A stretch of DNA of 64,000 nucleotides from Paraniabella defluvii (GCA_019316985.1 CP079215.1:3100001-3164000); one strand, 5' to 3'. Shown: positions 1 to 11,053, counted from the stretch's first letter. Notes: generated from the sequence alone by a model not told the origin. Numbers and translations are program-made.

Positions 1-1592
1 CGGTTGTTTCCAGTTGGCTTTTCTTTTAGCGATTTCTTCTTCAGATACTTTTAATGTAAGCGTATTGTTCACTGCATCTATCTCAATAATATCATCATCC
101 TGAACAAAGCCGATCAGGCCCCTTCAAAAGCTTCCGGCGTAACGTGGCCCACCACAAAACGCGTGTGCCGCCACTAAATCTGCCATCGGTAATTAAGGCT
201 ACTGATTTGCCTAGGCCGGCACCGATAATAGCGCCTGTTGGCTTCAGCATTTCAGGCATACCTGGTGCACCTTTAGGCCCTTCGTTTTTGATTACTACTA
301 CATCCCCGGCTTTTACTCTTCCTTCCGCCAATCCGGCTATTAGTTTTTTCTCCCCATCGAATACACGGGCTGTACCCTCAAAACGCTCGCCTTCTTTACC
401 ACTAATCTTCGCCACACTTCCTTTTTCGGCCAGGTTCCCGTATAAAATCTGTAAGTGTCCGGTCTTCTTTAAAGGATTTTCCAAGGGATAAATGATGTCC
501 TGCGTAGTGAAATCCAGGTCAGGAACTGTTTCAGGTTTTCGGCAATGGTTTTACCGGTTACGGTTAACTGGCTACCATCGATCAATCCATTCTTTAATAA
601 ATATTTCATTACAGCAGGCACACCGCCTTTTTCATGCAGGTCTTGCATCAGGTATTTACCGCTTGGTTTAAAATCGGCCAGTACAGGAACTCTATCGCTG
701 ATAGATTGGATATCATCCTGTGTTAAAGAAACACCCACACTCTTTGCCATGGCCAGCAAGTGTAATACTGCGTTAGTGCTTCCGCCCAGTACAATAATAA
801 CTGTAATAGCATTTTCAAAGGCCTTACGCGTCATAATATCGCGGGGCTTAATATCTTTTTCCATCAATACCCGAATGTATTTTCCCGCATCTTCACATTC
901 TTTCCTTTTTCTTCACTTAATGCAGGATTACTGCTGGAGTAGGGCAGGCTCATACCCATTGCTTCAATAGCAGAAGCCATGGTATTAGCAGTGTACATAC
1001 CACCACAGGCGCCAGCTCCCGGGCAACTGTTTTTTACAATGCCCTGAAAGTCGGCCTCGTCAAGGTTGCCAGCAATTTTTTGTCCTAGTGCTTCAAATGC
1101 TGAAACAATATTCAGGTCCTGTCCTTTGTAATGACCAGGCGCAATAGTGCCTCCGTAAACCATTATCGAAGGGCGGTTCAATCTGCCCATTGCCATTAAT
1201 GAACCAGGCATGTTTTTGTCGCAACCCGGCACGGTGATCAATGCATCATAATACTGGGCGCCGCAAACTGTTTCAATGGAGTCGGCGATAACATCACGGC
1301 TTACCAGAGAATAACGCATGCCATCCGTACCGTTACTCATCCCATCGCTTACACCAATTGTATTAAAGATCAAACCTACCAGGTCGTTACTCCACACGCT
1401 TTTCTTTACATCTGCAGCCAGCCCGTTCAGGTGCATGTTACAAGGATTGCCATCATAGCCCATGCTTACAATACCTACCTGTGCTTTCTTCAAATCTTCT
1501 TCAGTTAATCCTAAAGCATATAGCTGTGCCTGGGCAGCAGGTTGCGTAGGATCTTGCGTAATAGTTTTCGAGTATTTATTTAATTCGCTCAT
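1..1592 (-). CDS. ilvD: Dihydroxy-acid dehydratase (frameshifted, 3' end outside window)
   Basis: IlvD dehydrates 2,3-dihydroxy-isovalerate and 2,3-dihydroxy-3-methylvalerate to the keto acids that become valine, leucine and isoleucine. It is a cytoplasmic Fe-S enzyme. Visible motifs are GCDKNMPG, with a cluster cysteine, then [16 protein letters not shown], and a C-terminal SGGTR...HVTPEAFEG segment. The reading frame breaks about five times (near 893, 531, 166 and 125 among others). Each break I examined is repaired by one extra base in a short run, for example AAA to AAAA near 893 and GGGG to GGGGG near 125. The last visible residues are KRKANWKQP, so roughly 25 residues lie beyond the window edge. 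The start at 1592 gives MSELNKYSK. It is preceded by a leader peptide and terminator that look like an attenuator, with leuA upstream on the same strand. Confidence 0.94.
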
Positions 1593-1622
1593 AAAATATA
1601 GTTATTCGAGTATTTTTATCAA

Positions 1623-1653
1623 AAAAAGCCGCCCCGGAAGGAGGCGGCTTTTT
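1623..1653 (-). terminator. Attenuator terminator between leader peptide and ilvD
   Basis: On the minus-strand transcript, GCCGCC (1648-1643) pairs with GGCGGC (1633-1628) across a 9-nt loop, extended by flanking A/T pairs and followed by a run of seven U. It sits about 20 nt after the stop of the Ile/Val-rich leader peptide and 31 nt before the ilvD start. That position suits a conditional terminator rather than one that simply ends leuA, though it could also stop readthrough from leuA. Confidence 0.85.
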
Positions 1654-1693
1654 GTATTATTAAAGTCATTTATTTACAAATGGTAACCACCTC
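1641..1693 (-). promoter_or_regulatory. Antiterminator pairing of the ilvD attenuator
   Basis: GAGGUGG (1693-1687), inside the last codons of the leader peptide, can pair over seven positions (one G-U) with CCGCCUC (1647-1641), which forms most of the 5' arm of the ilvD terminator. The two structures exclude each other. A ribosome stalled on the Ile/Val codons (1733-1704) would leave GAGGUGG free. A ribosome reaching the stop codon would cover it and let the terminator form. The pairing is read from sequence; the regulation is inference. Confidence 0.7.
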
Positions 1694-1772
1694 TTATAGC
1701 AGGAATAACGACAATAATGACAACAATAATAATGTTGGCAATCCTTGTAATATTTAAATTCCTGTTTAACAT
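1674..1772 (-). CDS. Ile/Val-rich leader peptide of ilvD
   Basis: This is a 32-codon open frame starting at ATG 1772 and ending in TAA at 1676-1674. It begins MLNRNLNITRIAN, continues with ten consecutive codons for I I I V V I I V V I (1733-1704), and ends PAIRGGYHL. It has no recognisable domain. Its composition and position, upstream of ilvD and just before a terminator, match leader peptides of branched-chain amino-acid operons known from Proteobacteria (ilvL type). It fills the otherwise empty 309-bp gap between leuA and ilvD. Unlike the long genes around it, it is uninterrupted. A short hydrophobic membrane peptide is the alternative, but the terminator and antiterminator geometry argue for a leader. 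Confidence 0.8.
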   Translation of the reverse strand: MLNRNLNITRIANIIIVVIIVVIPAIRGGYHL

Positions 1773-1901
1773 GTAGAGATGATTGTTACGGCGAACTTAC
1801 ATCTTTACCTGTTAATCGTCAAAAATTTCTAAAAAGAACTTGTACCTTAAACTATTGCCGGTTGTGAAAGAAATATCTTACACGTTACGGTATGTGTAAT
1901 A

Positions 1902-3061
1902 CTATGCTAAGGATTTTGCTTTTTCTGCCATCTCTTTCAGGTCACTATCCTGTACTTCTTTTTCGCATCCGCTACATTTAAGAACTGCTGATACAGTTCA
2001 TCTACCTGATTGCGGTCAAATTCGTATCCCAGGTTCTTGAAGCGATAGGCTAATGCACTGCGGCCGCTACGGGCAGTCAGCACAATTTTGGAAGTGTCTG
2101 CACCTACTTCCTCGGGTGCAATAATTTCGTAGGTAGTAGCTTCTTTTAAGAAACCATCTGGTGTATTCCCGAAGAGTGAGAGAAGGCATTATCGCCGACG
2201 ACGGCTTTGTTAGGCTGCACCACCATGCGCATAGTGTCTGAAACCAGGCGGCTCATAGGCAACAGCCTGGAAGTATCAATATTCGTGTAAAGACCCAGTT
2301 CAGGATGTTTTTAATAATCATTGCTACCTCTTCCAACGAAGTATTACCAGCCCTTTCGCCAATGCCGTTAATGGTGCATTCAATCTGGCGTGCACCGCCA
2401 ATAGCACCTGCAATGGAATTGGCAGTGGCTAAACCCAGGTCATTATGACAATGGCAGGAAAGGATTGCTTTGTCGATATTAGGCACATTATTGATCAGGT
2501 ACTGCATTTTTTCCTGGTACTGGTGCGGGAGGCAAAAACCGGTGGTGTCGGGAACATTTACTACAGTAGCTCCCGCATTAATTACTGCTTCTGTAAGCTG
2601 CGCTAAAAACTGCAGATCTGCACGACCTGCATCTTCGGCATAAAATTCCACATCGGGTAAACCAGGTTGCGCGCCAGTTTAACGGCAGCAATAGCGCGCT
2701 CAATAATATTTTCCCTTGTGGTGTTGAACTTATATTTAATGTGATTGTCTGAAGAGCCAATACCGGTATGAATTCGTGGGCGAACGGCAGGCTTTAATGC
2801 TTCGGCCGCCACTTCAATATCTTTCTGAACCGCACGCGTAAGACCGGTAACAGTGGCATTCTTTATTACTTTGGAGATCTCGTTTACAGAAGCAAAGTCG
2901 CCAGGGCTGGATACCGGAAAACCAGCTTCAATAATATCCACTCCCAGTGTTTCCAGTTCAAGAGCCAGTTTTATTTTCTCTTCTGTGTTAAGTTTGCAGC
3001 CCGGAACCTGTTCGCCATCTCTTAAGGTCGTGTCAAAAATAAAAACTTTGTCTTGTGCCAT
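1902..3061 (-). CDS. leuA: 2-isopropylmalate synthase, short form (frameshifted)
   Basis: LeuA condenses acetyl-CoA with 2-oxoisovalerate to 2-isopropylmalate, the first committed step to leucine. The N-terminus has the family signature [16 protein letters not shown]. Further on are VNVPDTTG and the metal-binding HxH in [14 protein letters not shown], followed by GERAGN and HSSGIHQ. The end reads [18 protein letters not shown]. The frame breaks near 2650, 2280 and 2165. At about 387 residues the protein covers the TIM-barrel catalytic part but is much shorter than enzymes of about 510 residues that carry the C-terminal LeuA allosteric domain. It lies upstream of the ilvD leader on the same strand. 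A homocitrate- or citramalate-synthase relative is possible, but the ilvD context favours leuA. Confidence 0.85.
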
Positions 3062-3255
3062 AATTTTATTTAAATCGTTATGATGAATAATTTTACGGAT
3101 ATTGAACCATGAAACGGTCAGGCAAATCCGTCAATAAAAATAAACATTCCTATATTGTGAATGAAACTTTATTAAGCGGTGAATTACACCATATAAATTT
3201 TAATATTTTTTCTTATTTTATTGAAAATCAATATTTAGTATTCATTTAAATTACA

Positions 3256-4824
3256 ATGCCCAGTAGAAGTACCGATGCGCTTTTTCAATTGATCAAATCC
3301 CTCGAGAAGTCGGAAAAGAGGAATCTGAAGCTTTTTGTGAACAGAAATTCCGGATCGGAAAGCCTGAAGAGCATCCTGCTGTTTGATGCATTAGATAAAA
3401 TGACTGAGTACGATGAGGCTTTATTGCTTAAAAAAGTACCCAGTGTAAGTAAGCAGCAGTTGTCGAATACCAAGGCTTTATTATACCGGCAGATATTGAG
3501 CAGCCTGCGGGTGTTAAAGGATGACCGCAATGTAGACATGCAGTTGCATGAAATGATGGATAATGCCCGGCTGCTGTACAACAAGGGATTATATCATCAA
3601 ACGCTGAAGGTGTTGGAGCGCCTGAAAGAACTGGCCCGAACCCATCATCAGTATACCTACCTGCAACAGGGATTGTTTTTGAGAAAAGATAGAGGCGCTG
3701 TATATCACGCGGGGCTGACCAGCCGGGCAGACGAGCTAACAGCAGAGGCGAATGAAGTAGGCAAAACCATTAACAATATCAACAACCTGTCTAATCTTAA
3801 CCTGAAATTATACAGCTGGTATATCCGGAACGGGCACGCACGTAATCAAAATGATATGAAAACGGTGCAGGCGTTGATGGATCATGACCTGGTTAAAAAT
3901 ACCGGAGATAGTTTTTATGAAAAAGTGTACCTGTACCAATGTTATGTGTGGTATGCTTACATTAAGCTCGATTTCTTAATGTATTACCGGTATTGCCAGA
4001 AATGGGTGGATGTTTTTGAGCAGTGTCCCAAAATGATCGAAACAGAAACTGCAATGTATGTAAAGGGCATGCATAACCTGATGTCGGCACACTTTAACCT
4101 GCTGAATCATGAAAAGCTGGCGTCCTGTATCAAAAAATTCAAGCATTTTGCACAAACAGAATTGGTGCAAGACAATGACAATAACCGTATCGTTACTTAT
4201 GTGTATCTCTATACCGCTGTAATTAACCTTCATTTTTTGGAAGGTACTTTCCACAAGGGCATCAAAATGGTTCCTTTTTTGGAAGAGATGCTGGTGAAGT
4301 ACGGACGTTACCTCGACCGGCACAGGGTAATGGTATTTTATTATAAAATAGCCTGCCTTTATTTTGGCAGCGGCGATAACAGCAATGCCATTGACTATCT
4401 GAACCGCATCATTAATCAGAAAGATGACCTGCGAACTGACTTGCAATGCTACTCCCGTTTGCTGCACCTGATAGCACATTACGAGCTGGGCAATTACAAT
4501 TTGCTGGAGTACCTTATCAAATCTGTTTACCGGTATATGGCCAAGATGGAGAATCTCAGCAAGGTAGAGGAGGAGATGTTTAGTTTTTTACGCAGGGCAT
4601 TTAAGTTTAATGAGAAAACCATCAAGCCTGAGTTTGAAAAGCTATTAAATAAGCTGAAAAAGTACCAGCATAATCGTTTGGAAGCAAGAGCATTTGCTTA
4701 CCTGGATGTGATAAGCTGGCTGGAAAGTAAGATATCTGGTATACATGTGGAAGACGTGATCCGCAAAAATATTTACGGGAACGAATGCAAAAAGTATAAA
4801 TTGGATTATATTTGTTGCTCATGA
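3256..4824 (+). CDS. Uncharacterised 522-residue helical protein
   Basis: I do not recognise a named family. The frame is uninterrupted for 1569 bases, which is unusual in this window. The protein starts MPSRSTDALFQLIKSLEKSE, has no signal peptide and no membrane segment, and is rich in Leu, Lys, Tyr and Asn. The pattern of paired amphipathic helices (for example YNKGLYHQTLKVLERLKEL, and later YFGSGDNSNAIDYLNRI) resembles tetratricopeptide-like repeats. It is therefore probably a soluble cytoplasmic helical-repeat scaffold, which is inference. It is divergent from leuA, with 194 bp between the starts. Its TGA stop (4822-4824) overlaps the ATG of a short Trp-containing frame at 4821, and trpB follows 116 bp later. 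Confidence 0.7.
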   Translation: MPSRSTDALFQLIKSLEKSEKRNLKLFVNRNSGSESLKSILLFDALDKMTEYDEALLLKKVPSVSKQQLSNTKALLYRQILSSLRVLKDDRNVDMQLHEMMDNARLLYNKGLYHQTLKVLERLKELARTHHQYTYLQQGLFLRKDRGAVYHAGLTSRADELTAEANEVGKTINNINNLSNLNLKLYSWYIRNGHARNQNDMKTVQALMDHDLVKNTGDSFYEKVYLYQCYVWYAYIKLDFLMYYRYCQKWVDVFEQCPKMIETETAMYVKGMHNLMSAHFNLLNHEKLASCIKKFKHFAQTELVQDNDNNRIVTYVYLYTAVINLHFLEGTFHKGIKMVPFLEEMLVKYGRYLDRHRVMVFYYKIACLYFGSGDNSNAIDYLNRIINQKDDLRTDLQCYSRLLHLIAHYELGNYNLLEYLIKSVYRYMAKMENLSKVEEEMFSFLRRAFKFNEKTIKPEFEKLLNKLKKYQHNRLEARAFAYLDVISWLESKISGIHVEDVIRKNIYGNECKKYKLDYICCS

Positions 4825-4825
4825 A

Positions 4826-4927
4826 ATGTTCTGTTTCAAATATTTCTTTTCGATGGTGGCGTTAGTGCTGCTTATCTTCTGTGCCCTTACAGGCGCTTTG
4901 TTTTCTTATCTTTACATCCCTTATTAA
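4826..4927 (+). CDS. Possible 33-residue membrane peptide upstream of trpB
   Basis: An open frame from ATG 4826 to TAA 4925-4927 encodes 33 residues: MFCFKYFFS, then a single hydrophobic stretch (MVALVLLIFCALTGALF), then SYLYIPY. It looks like a one-pass membrane micropeptide. It nearly abuts the 522-residue gene (stop at 4824) and ends 13 bp before trpB. A competing frame at 4821-4865 reads MKCSVSNISFRWWR and contains two adjacent Trp codons, so this interval could be a trp leader instead. Both readings cannot be central, and I have no homology evidence for either. Confidence 0.35.
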   Translation: MFCFKYFFSMVALVLLIFCALTGALFSYLYIPY

Positions 4928-4940
4928 ATAAATTAAATTA

Positions 4941-6133
4941 ATGCAGGCAACTTATAAAGAGCCCGATGAGTTGGGTTATTATGGCGAATTCGGCGGTGCT
5001 TATATACCCGAAATGCTATACCGAAACGTGGAGGAATTGCGTTCTAACTATCTTGATATTATTAATAGCGAGTCGTTTCAGAAAGAATACCGGTTTTTAT
5101 TAACAGATTATGCAGGGCGTGAAACACCGCTGTATTATGCCTCCCGCTTATCAGGTAAATACAATACCAATATATACCTGAAGCGTGAAGATCTTTGCCA
5201 CACCGGCGCCCACAAGGTTAACAATACAATTGGCCAGATACTGGTGGCAGAACGGCTCGGTAAAAAAGAATTATTGCTGAAACCGGTGCCGGCCAGCATG
5301 GTGTAGCCACTGCTACGGTTTGTGCATTAAAAGGGTTGCAGTGTATTGTGTACATGGGAGAGAAGGATATCGAGCGTCAGGCGCCCAATGTGGCGCGTAT
5401 GAAAATGCTGGGCGCCACGGTAGTGCCGGCAACCAGCGGTAGCAAGACGCTGAAGGACGCCACAAATGAAGCCATTCGTGACTGGATCAACCACCCGCAG
5501 GATACTTTTTATATTATCGGCAGCGTGGTGGGGCCACATCCTTACCCTGATATGGTTACGCGTTTTCAAAGCGTGATCAGTAAAGAAATCCGCTCGCAGT
5601 TAAAAGAAAAAGTGGGTACTGAGCTGCCCAGGGCTGTAATAGCCTGTGTGGGCGGAGGCAGCAATGCTGCAGGTACTTTTTATCATTTTCTTGACGAGCC
5701 TTCAGTAGATATTATTGCAGTAGAAGCGGCAGGCTGCGGCGTTCAGTCGGGGATGAGTGCCGCCACTACTCAATTAGGTAAACCCGGTATTTTACACGGC
5801 AGTAAAAGCTATGTAATGCAAACCGCCGATGGCCAGGTTGTTGAACCTCATAGTATTTCTGCAGGCCTTGATTATCCCGGCATTGGCCCTATTCACGCGA
5901 ATTTGTTTGTTACCGGACGGGGCAGATTTTTATCGGCAACAGATAAGGAAGCATTGGAAGCTTCTTTTGAACTGGCTAAACTGGAGGGAATTATACCGGC
6001 GCTGGAAAGCGCACATGCGCTGGCAGCTTTAAAGCAATTAAAGTTTGAGAAGGATGAAAATATAGTGATCTGTTTGAGCGGAAGAGGGGATAAAGACATG
6101 GAAACATACATGAAAGAGTTAAATAAAAAATAA
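4941..6133 (+). CDS. trpB: Tryptophan synthase beta chain (one frameshift)
   Basis: TrpB condenses indole with serine to tryptophan using PLP. The PLP lysine lies in HTGAHKVNN, and the phosphate-binding loop is GGGSNA. The N-terminus [19 protein letters not shown] and the C-terminal [19 protein letters not shown] are typical, and the length (about 397 residues) matches the family. The frame breaks near 5270 in a run of six A. One more A restores [16 protein letters not shown]. trpA follows 30 bp downstream, giving a trpBA pair; no other trp genes are in the window. A short frame with adjacent Trp codons lies upstream. Confidence 0.96.
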
Positions 6134-6163
6134 GCTCGATACAATAAAACCAAGTAGTAAACA

Positions 6164-6930
6164 ATGAGCAGACTTAGTGAAGCATTTAAATCGGGGAAGA
6201 AGATCCTAAACATATATTGTACAGCTGGCTATCCCAAATTAGATAGTACTTTGCCGGTAATGAAAGCCCTTCAGGACAGCGGTGCAGACATTATTGAGCT
6301 GGGAATGCCTTACAGCGATCCTCTTGCAGATGGCGAAACCATTCAAAAAAGCAGTGCTATCGCACTGGCCAACGGAATGACGATACATGTATTGTTTGAG
6401 CAATTAACCGATATGCGCCAGCAGATCAGCATTCCGGTTGTATTAATGGGCTATATGAATCCTGTGTTACAGTATGGGTTTGAACAGTTTTGCGCCGACG
6501 CCGCCAAAGCAGGTATTGATGGTTTGATACTACCTGATTTACCTCAGCATGAATTTGAAAAAACGTACAAAGCTATCATTGAAAAATATAATCTCAACTT
6601 TGTATTCCTGGTTACACCCGAAACTTCTGAAGAACGTGTTAAAAACTGGATCACTTAAGCAGCGGCTTTCTTTATGCTGTTTCGTCTTCTTCTACCACCG
6701 GCGGAGAGAAAGACTTTAATGAAGTGGAGCTTTATCTCCGGAGGCTTCAAGGCTACGGATTGAAAAATCCTGTATTGGTGGGTTTTGGTATCAAGGATCA
6801 TAAAACCTTTAATGAGGCTTGTAAATATGCGCAGGGTGCCATTATTGGTTCAGCCTATATTAAAATTATACAACACGCGCAGTCGCCGGAAGCTATTACC
6901 CGCAGTTTTGTACAAAGTATTCTTAATTAA
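6164..6930 (+). CDS. trpA: Tryptophan synthase alpha chain (one frameshift)
   Basis: TrpA cleaves indole-3-glycerol phosphate and passes indole to TrpB through the tunnel of the alpha2-beta2 complex. The catalytic Glu and Asp are in DIIELGMPYSDPLADG, followed by PVVLMGYMNPVLQYG and GLILPDLP. The frame breaks near 6645 in a run of five A. Restoring one A joins SEERVKK to DHLSSGFLYAVSSSSTTG, then to NPVLVGFGI and GSAYIK. Total length is about 256 residues, normal for the family. It follows trpB by 30 bp and is presumably co-transcribed. Confidence 0.95.
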
Positions 6931-7052
6931 CAAATAGGTTATACAGGCATCAGATATTTTTGCAACCTGCAACAAATGATGATCATCTGTGTTAAGTTGT
7001 GTGGATCGGCACTTTTACACAAGAGGCTCATTTTAATCCGTAAATTTCTTAC

Positions 7053-8122
7053 ATGAAGCTATTTATATCAATTTCAATGTTCTTGTTGCCGGTTTTGGCC
7101 ATGGCCCAGCAACTTACGCTTAGTGGCTCTATCGCCGGTTTGGCTGATAACAGTACCGTGCTGCTTACTGATCTGGAAAACCCGGGCACCCCTGGCAGAA
7201 ACAAAATCGAAGGCTGGCCGATTTACACTTTCCACTAAGCTGGAAGCGCCCTCCCTACTGGGCCTTGGTGTTGGAGATAGTATTAAAACGGCCGTTTTCC
7301 TCGGCAATGAAACAGTAAGCGTAACGGGTGCTGTTGCTCAAAAAGTAGATGACTGGACATTTACGGGCTCATCCATACAAAATAGTTTCACCGAATTTCA
7401 AAATAGCTTTGTACCCAAGTTCAGCAAGTTAAGCGGATTGATTCAGCAGTTACAGTCTGGGGACGGCAGCGATGCCGTGAGAACCGGCCTGGATAGCATT
7501 ACTAACGATATCCAAACATCCATCGATCAGTTTATCACAAAGCATCCAGCGTCGCCGGTAAGCACCCTTGCTATTTTATCAACAATTAATCTAACGGAGG
7601 ATGTAGCGGTATTGGAAAAGAGATTAAACAGTTTAAAACCTGCTGCTTTAAGTAATGTTTTCGGAGGACAGTTAAAGCAGGCTGTTGTTAATGCTAAATT
7701 CAATTCGGTTGGAAGCATCGCTTTAGATTTTTCGCAGGCAGACACAACAGGTAAGCAGGTAACCCTTTCGCAGTTCAAAGGCAAATATGTACTGGTAGAT
7801 TTTTGGGCCAGCTGGTGGGCCCTGCCGGAAAGAGAATCATTTCCTGGTGAGGACATTCAATAAATATAAAGACAAGAACTTTACAGTTTTAGGCGTTTCT
7901 TTAGACGAAGAAAAAGACGAATGGTTAAAAGCAATTGCCAAAGACGAGTTGAAATGGACACAGGTAAGCGATTTGAAAGGTTGGGAGAATGAGGTAGCTC
8001 AAAAGTATAAGATCACTTCAATTCCGCGTAATTTACTGGTAGGGCCTGATGGAAAGATCATCGCAAAGGATTTACGTGGAGATGACTTGGATGCGAAACT
8101 GGAAGAGATTTTAGCTAAATAA
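7053..8122 (+). CDS. TlpA-like thiol-disulfide oxidoreductase with N-terminal DUF4369-like region (frameshifted)
   Basis: This is a secreted or periplasmic thioredoxin-fold protein of the AhpC/TSA-TlpA type common in Bacteroidota. The signal peptide is MKLFISISMFLLPVLAMAQ. A roughly 130-residue beta-rich region follows (LSGSIAGLADNSTVLLTDL), then a helical linker, then the thioredoxin fold with GKYVLVDFWASW and a C-terminal KYKITSIPRNLLVGPDGKI carrying the cis-Pro. Frame breaks lie near 7200 and at 7830. The second falls exactly where the WCGPC active site should be: the literal reading is WASWWALPE, and restoring two bases gives WCGPCRKEN. Such proteins maintain thiols of exported proteins or serve cytochrome maturation. 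The partner is unknown. A strong terminator follows. Confidence 0.82.
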
Positions 8123-8142
8123 TAGTCAGTCAACGATAAATC

Positions 8143-8181
8143 AAAAGACAGCCCGCAATTTTAAACTGCGGGCTGTCTTTT
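8143..8181. terminator. Bidirectional terminator between convergent genes
   Basis: AAAAGACAGCCCGCA (8143-8157) and TGCGGGCTGTCTTTT (8167-8181) form a perfect 15-bp stem with a 9-nt loop. A/T tracts at both ends let it serve the plus-strand TlpA-like gene and the minus-strand helicase gene. Confidence 0.92.
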
Positions 8182-8236
8182 ATATAAACTAATCAATCGG
8201 TAATCATTAATGCCTCTGGCAAATTACCGATGATGA

Positions 8237-9545
<1,309 letters not shown>

Positions 9546-9625
9546 CGTATTTAGTTACCTGATCAGGTGTAAGTTGTTCGGGTTGGATGCGGGTGATATA
9601 ATTTAGATATGGATATAAAATCGTG

Positions 9626-9633
9626 CAAAGATA
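9626..9633 (-). promoter_or_regulatory. Candidate -7 promoter element (TATCTTTG) of the helicase gene
   Basis: On the minus strand the sequence is TATCTTTG, an exact match to the Bacteroidota -7 consensus TAnnTTTG. No clear -33 TTG element was found at the usual spacing. It would give a 5' leader of about 70 nt. The rest of the 215-bp gap (9546-9760) shows nothing I can name. Confidence 0.5.
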
Positions 9634-9760
9634 CGATCTTCCGCGCTTATAAGTGTAAAGAGCCTGCAATGAGATGTAACACAACGTATTTCGGGGAGAA
9701 GGCAGATTAATCCACGCCCGGTTCAACCATGGCCTGGAAAAATCTAACCGGTAATATTTT

Positions 9761-11044
9761 TTACAATTTCCCGTATTCAAACACAATATTGCAGAATATT
9801 TTTACACCGTTTTGTAGCAGGGCATCCGACACAATAAAGTCGGGTGTGTGATGAGGTGGTGCTTTGGCGGGGTCACTTCCTTTGGGCATGCCTCCATAAT
9901 ACAAAAAGACCGCCGGGGCTTTTGTTCCGTAGTAAGCGAAGTCTTCTGCACCTGTTACCCATTTGGTTTCCTGTACATTTTCTTTTCCCACCGCTTTTTC
10001 CAGAACGGGTACAATCTTACGGGTTAGATCAATATCGTTGTAGGTGACCGGTGTATTTTTGTTGATACTTACTTCTACGGTAGCATTATTAGCAGCGGCC
10101 ACATTTTCAGCAATATGCTTTAAACGCCTGTGAATATCTTCCTGCATGGCTGTATCAAATGTCCGTATCGTACCGGCCATTTCCAGTTCTTCCGGGATAA
10201 TATTATTGCGCACTCCTGAATTGATCTTACCCACGGTTAGCACTACCGGGGCTTTGGTAAGATCCTGCTGCCGGCTTACGATTTGCTGAAGACTGTTAAT
10301 GACCTGAGCCCCGTGGCTATCGGGTCTACGCTTAACCAGGGTTGTGCTCCATGGCTTTGCTTGCCTTTTACTTTTATCGTAAACCAATCGCTGGCCGCCA
10401 TAAAAGGACCGGGTTTATAGAATACTTTTCCTTCTTCTATCCAGCTTTCAATATGAAGGCCAAACACCGCATCTACTTTCGGATTGTCCATCACTCCTTC
10501 TTTCACCATTAGCTCAGCGCCGCCTTCCTCACCGGGGAGCCCCTTCTTCTGCAGGCTGAAAAATAAACTTAACAGTTCCGGGTATATCCTTCTGCATAGC
10601 GGCCAAAACTTCAGCGGTACCCATTAATATTGCTACATGAGCATCGTGCCCGCAGGCATGCATTACCGGCACTTCTTTTCCCAGGTACTCACCTTTCGCG
10701 GTTGATTTATAAGCAAGCTCATTTCTTTCCAGAACGGGCAGGGCGTCCATATCGGCTCTTAATGCAATGACGGGGCCGGGTTTGCCACCTTTTAAAATGC
10801 CTACTACTCCTGTTTTCGCAAGCGTATCCGCCTGTATGCCAAGTTTTTTCAGATGTTGTAACACATATTGCTGTGTTTTAAACTCCCGGTTGCTCAGCTC
10901 AGGGTTTTGATGAATATGCCTCCGCCATTCTACCAGCCTGGGCTGTACCGCCTGCGCTTTACCAGCGATAATTTGTGTATGATGCTGTGCTATTGCTGCC
11001 GTCACAAAAAACAATAGGGCAACGGAAAATATGATTTTTCTCAT
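9761..11044 (-). CDS. M20 family amidohydrolase, exported (frameshifted)
   Basis: This is a zinc-dependent amidohydrolase of the HipO/AbgB-like M20 peptidase family, cleaving N-acyl amino acids or small peptides. A signal peptide MRKIIFSVALLFFVTAAIAQ places it in the periplasm or outside. Metal ligands are visible in HACGHDAHVAILMGTAEVL and in FQPAEEGAP, followed by the dimerisation domain (FTIKVKGKQSHGAQPW) and a C-terminal ligand region GAEDFAYY. Frame breaks lie near 10530 and 10390. Length is about 430 residues, normal for exported members. It lies 9 bp downstream of the S9 peptidase gene on the same strand, suggesting a peptide-degradation pair. The substrate is unknown. Confidence 0.9.
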
Positions 11045-11053
11045 TGCCCTAAG

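Noticed and set aside
1623..1653. A plain leuA terminator
   Set aside because: It lies about 250 bp past leuA, just after the Ile/Val-rich peptide, and has a competing antiterminator partner, so a conditional terminator explains it better.
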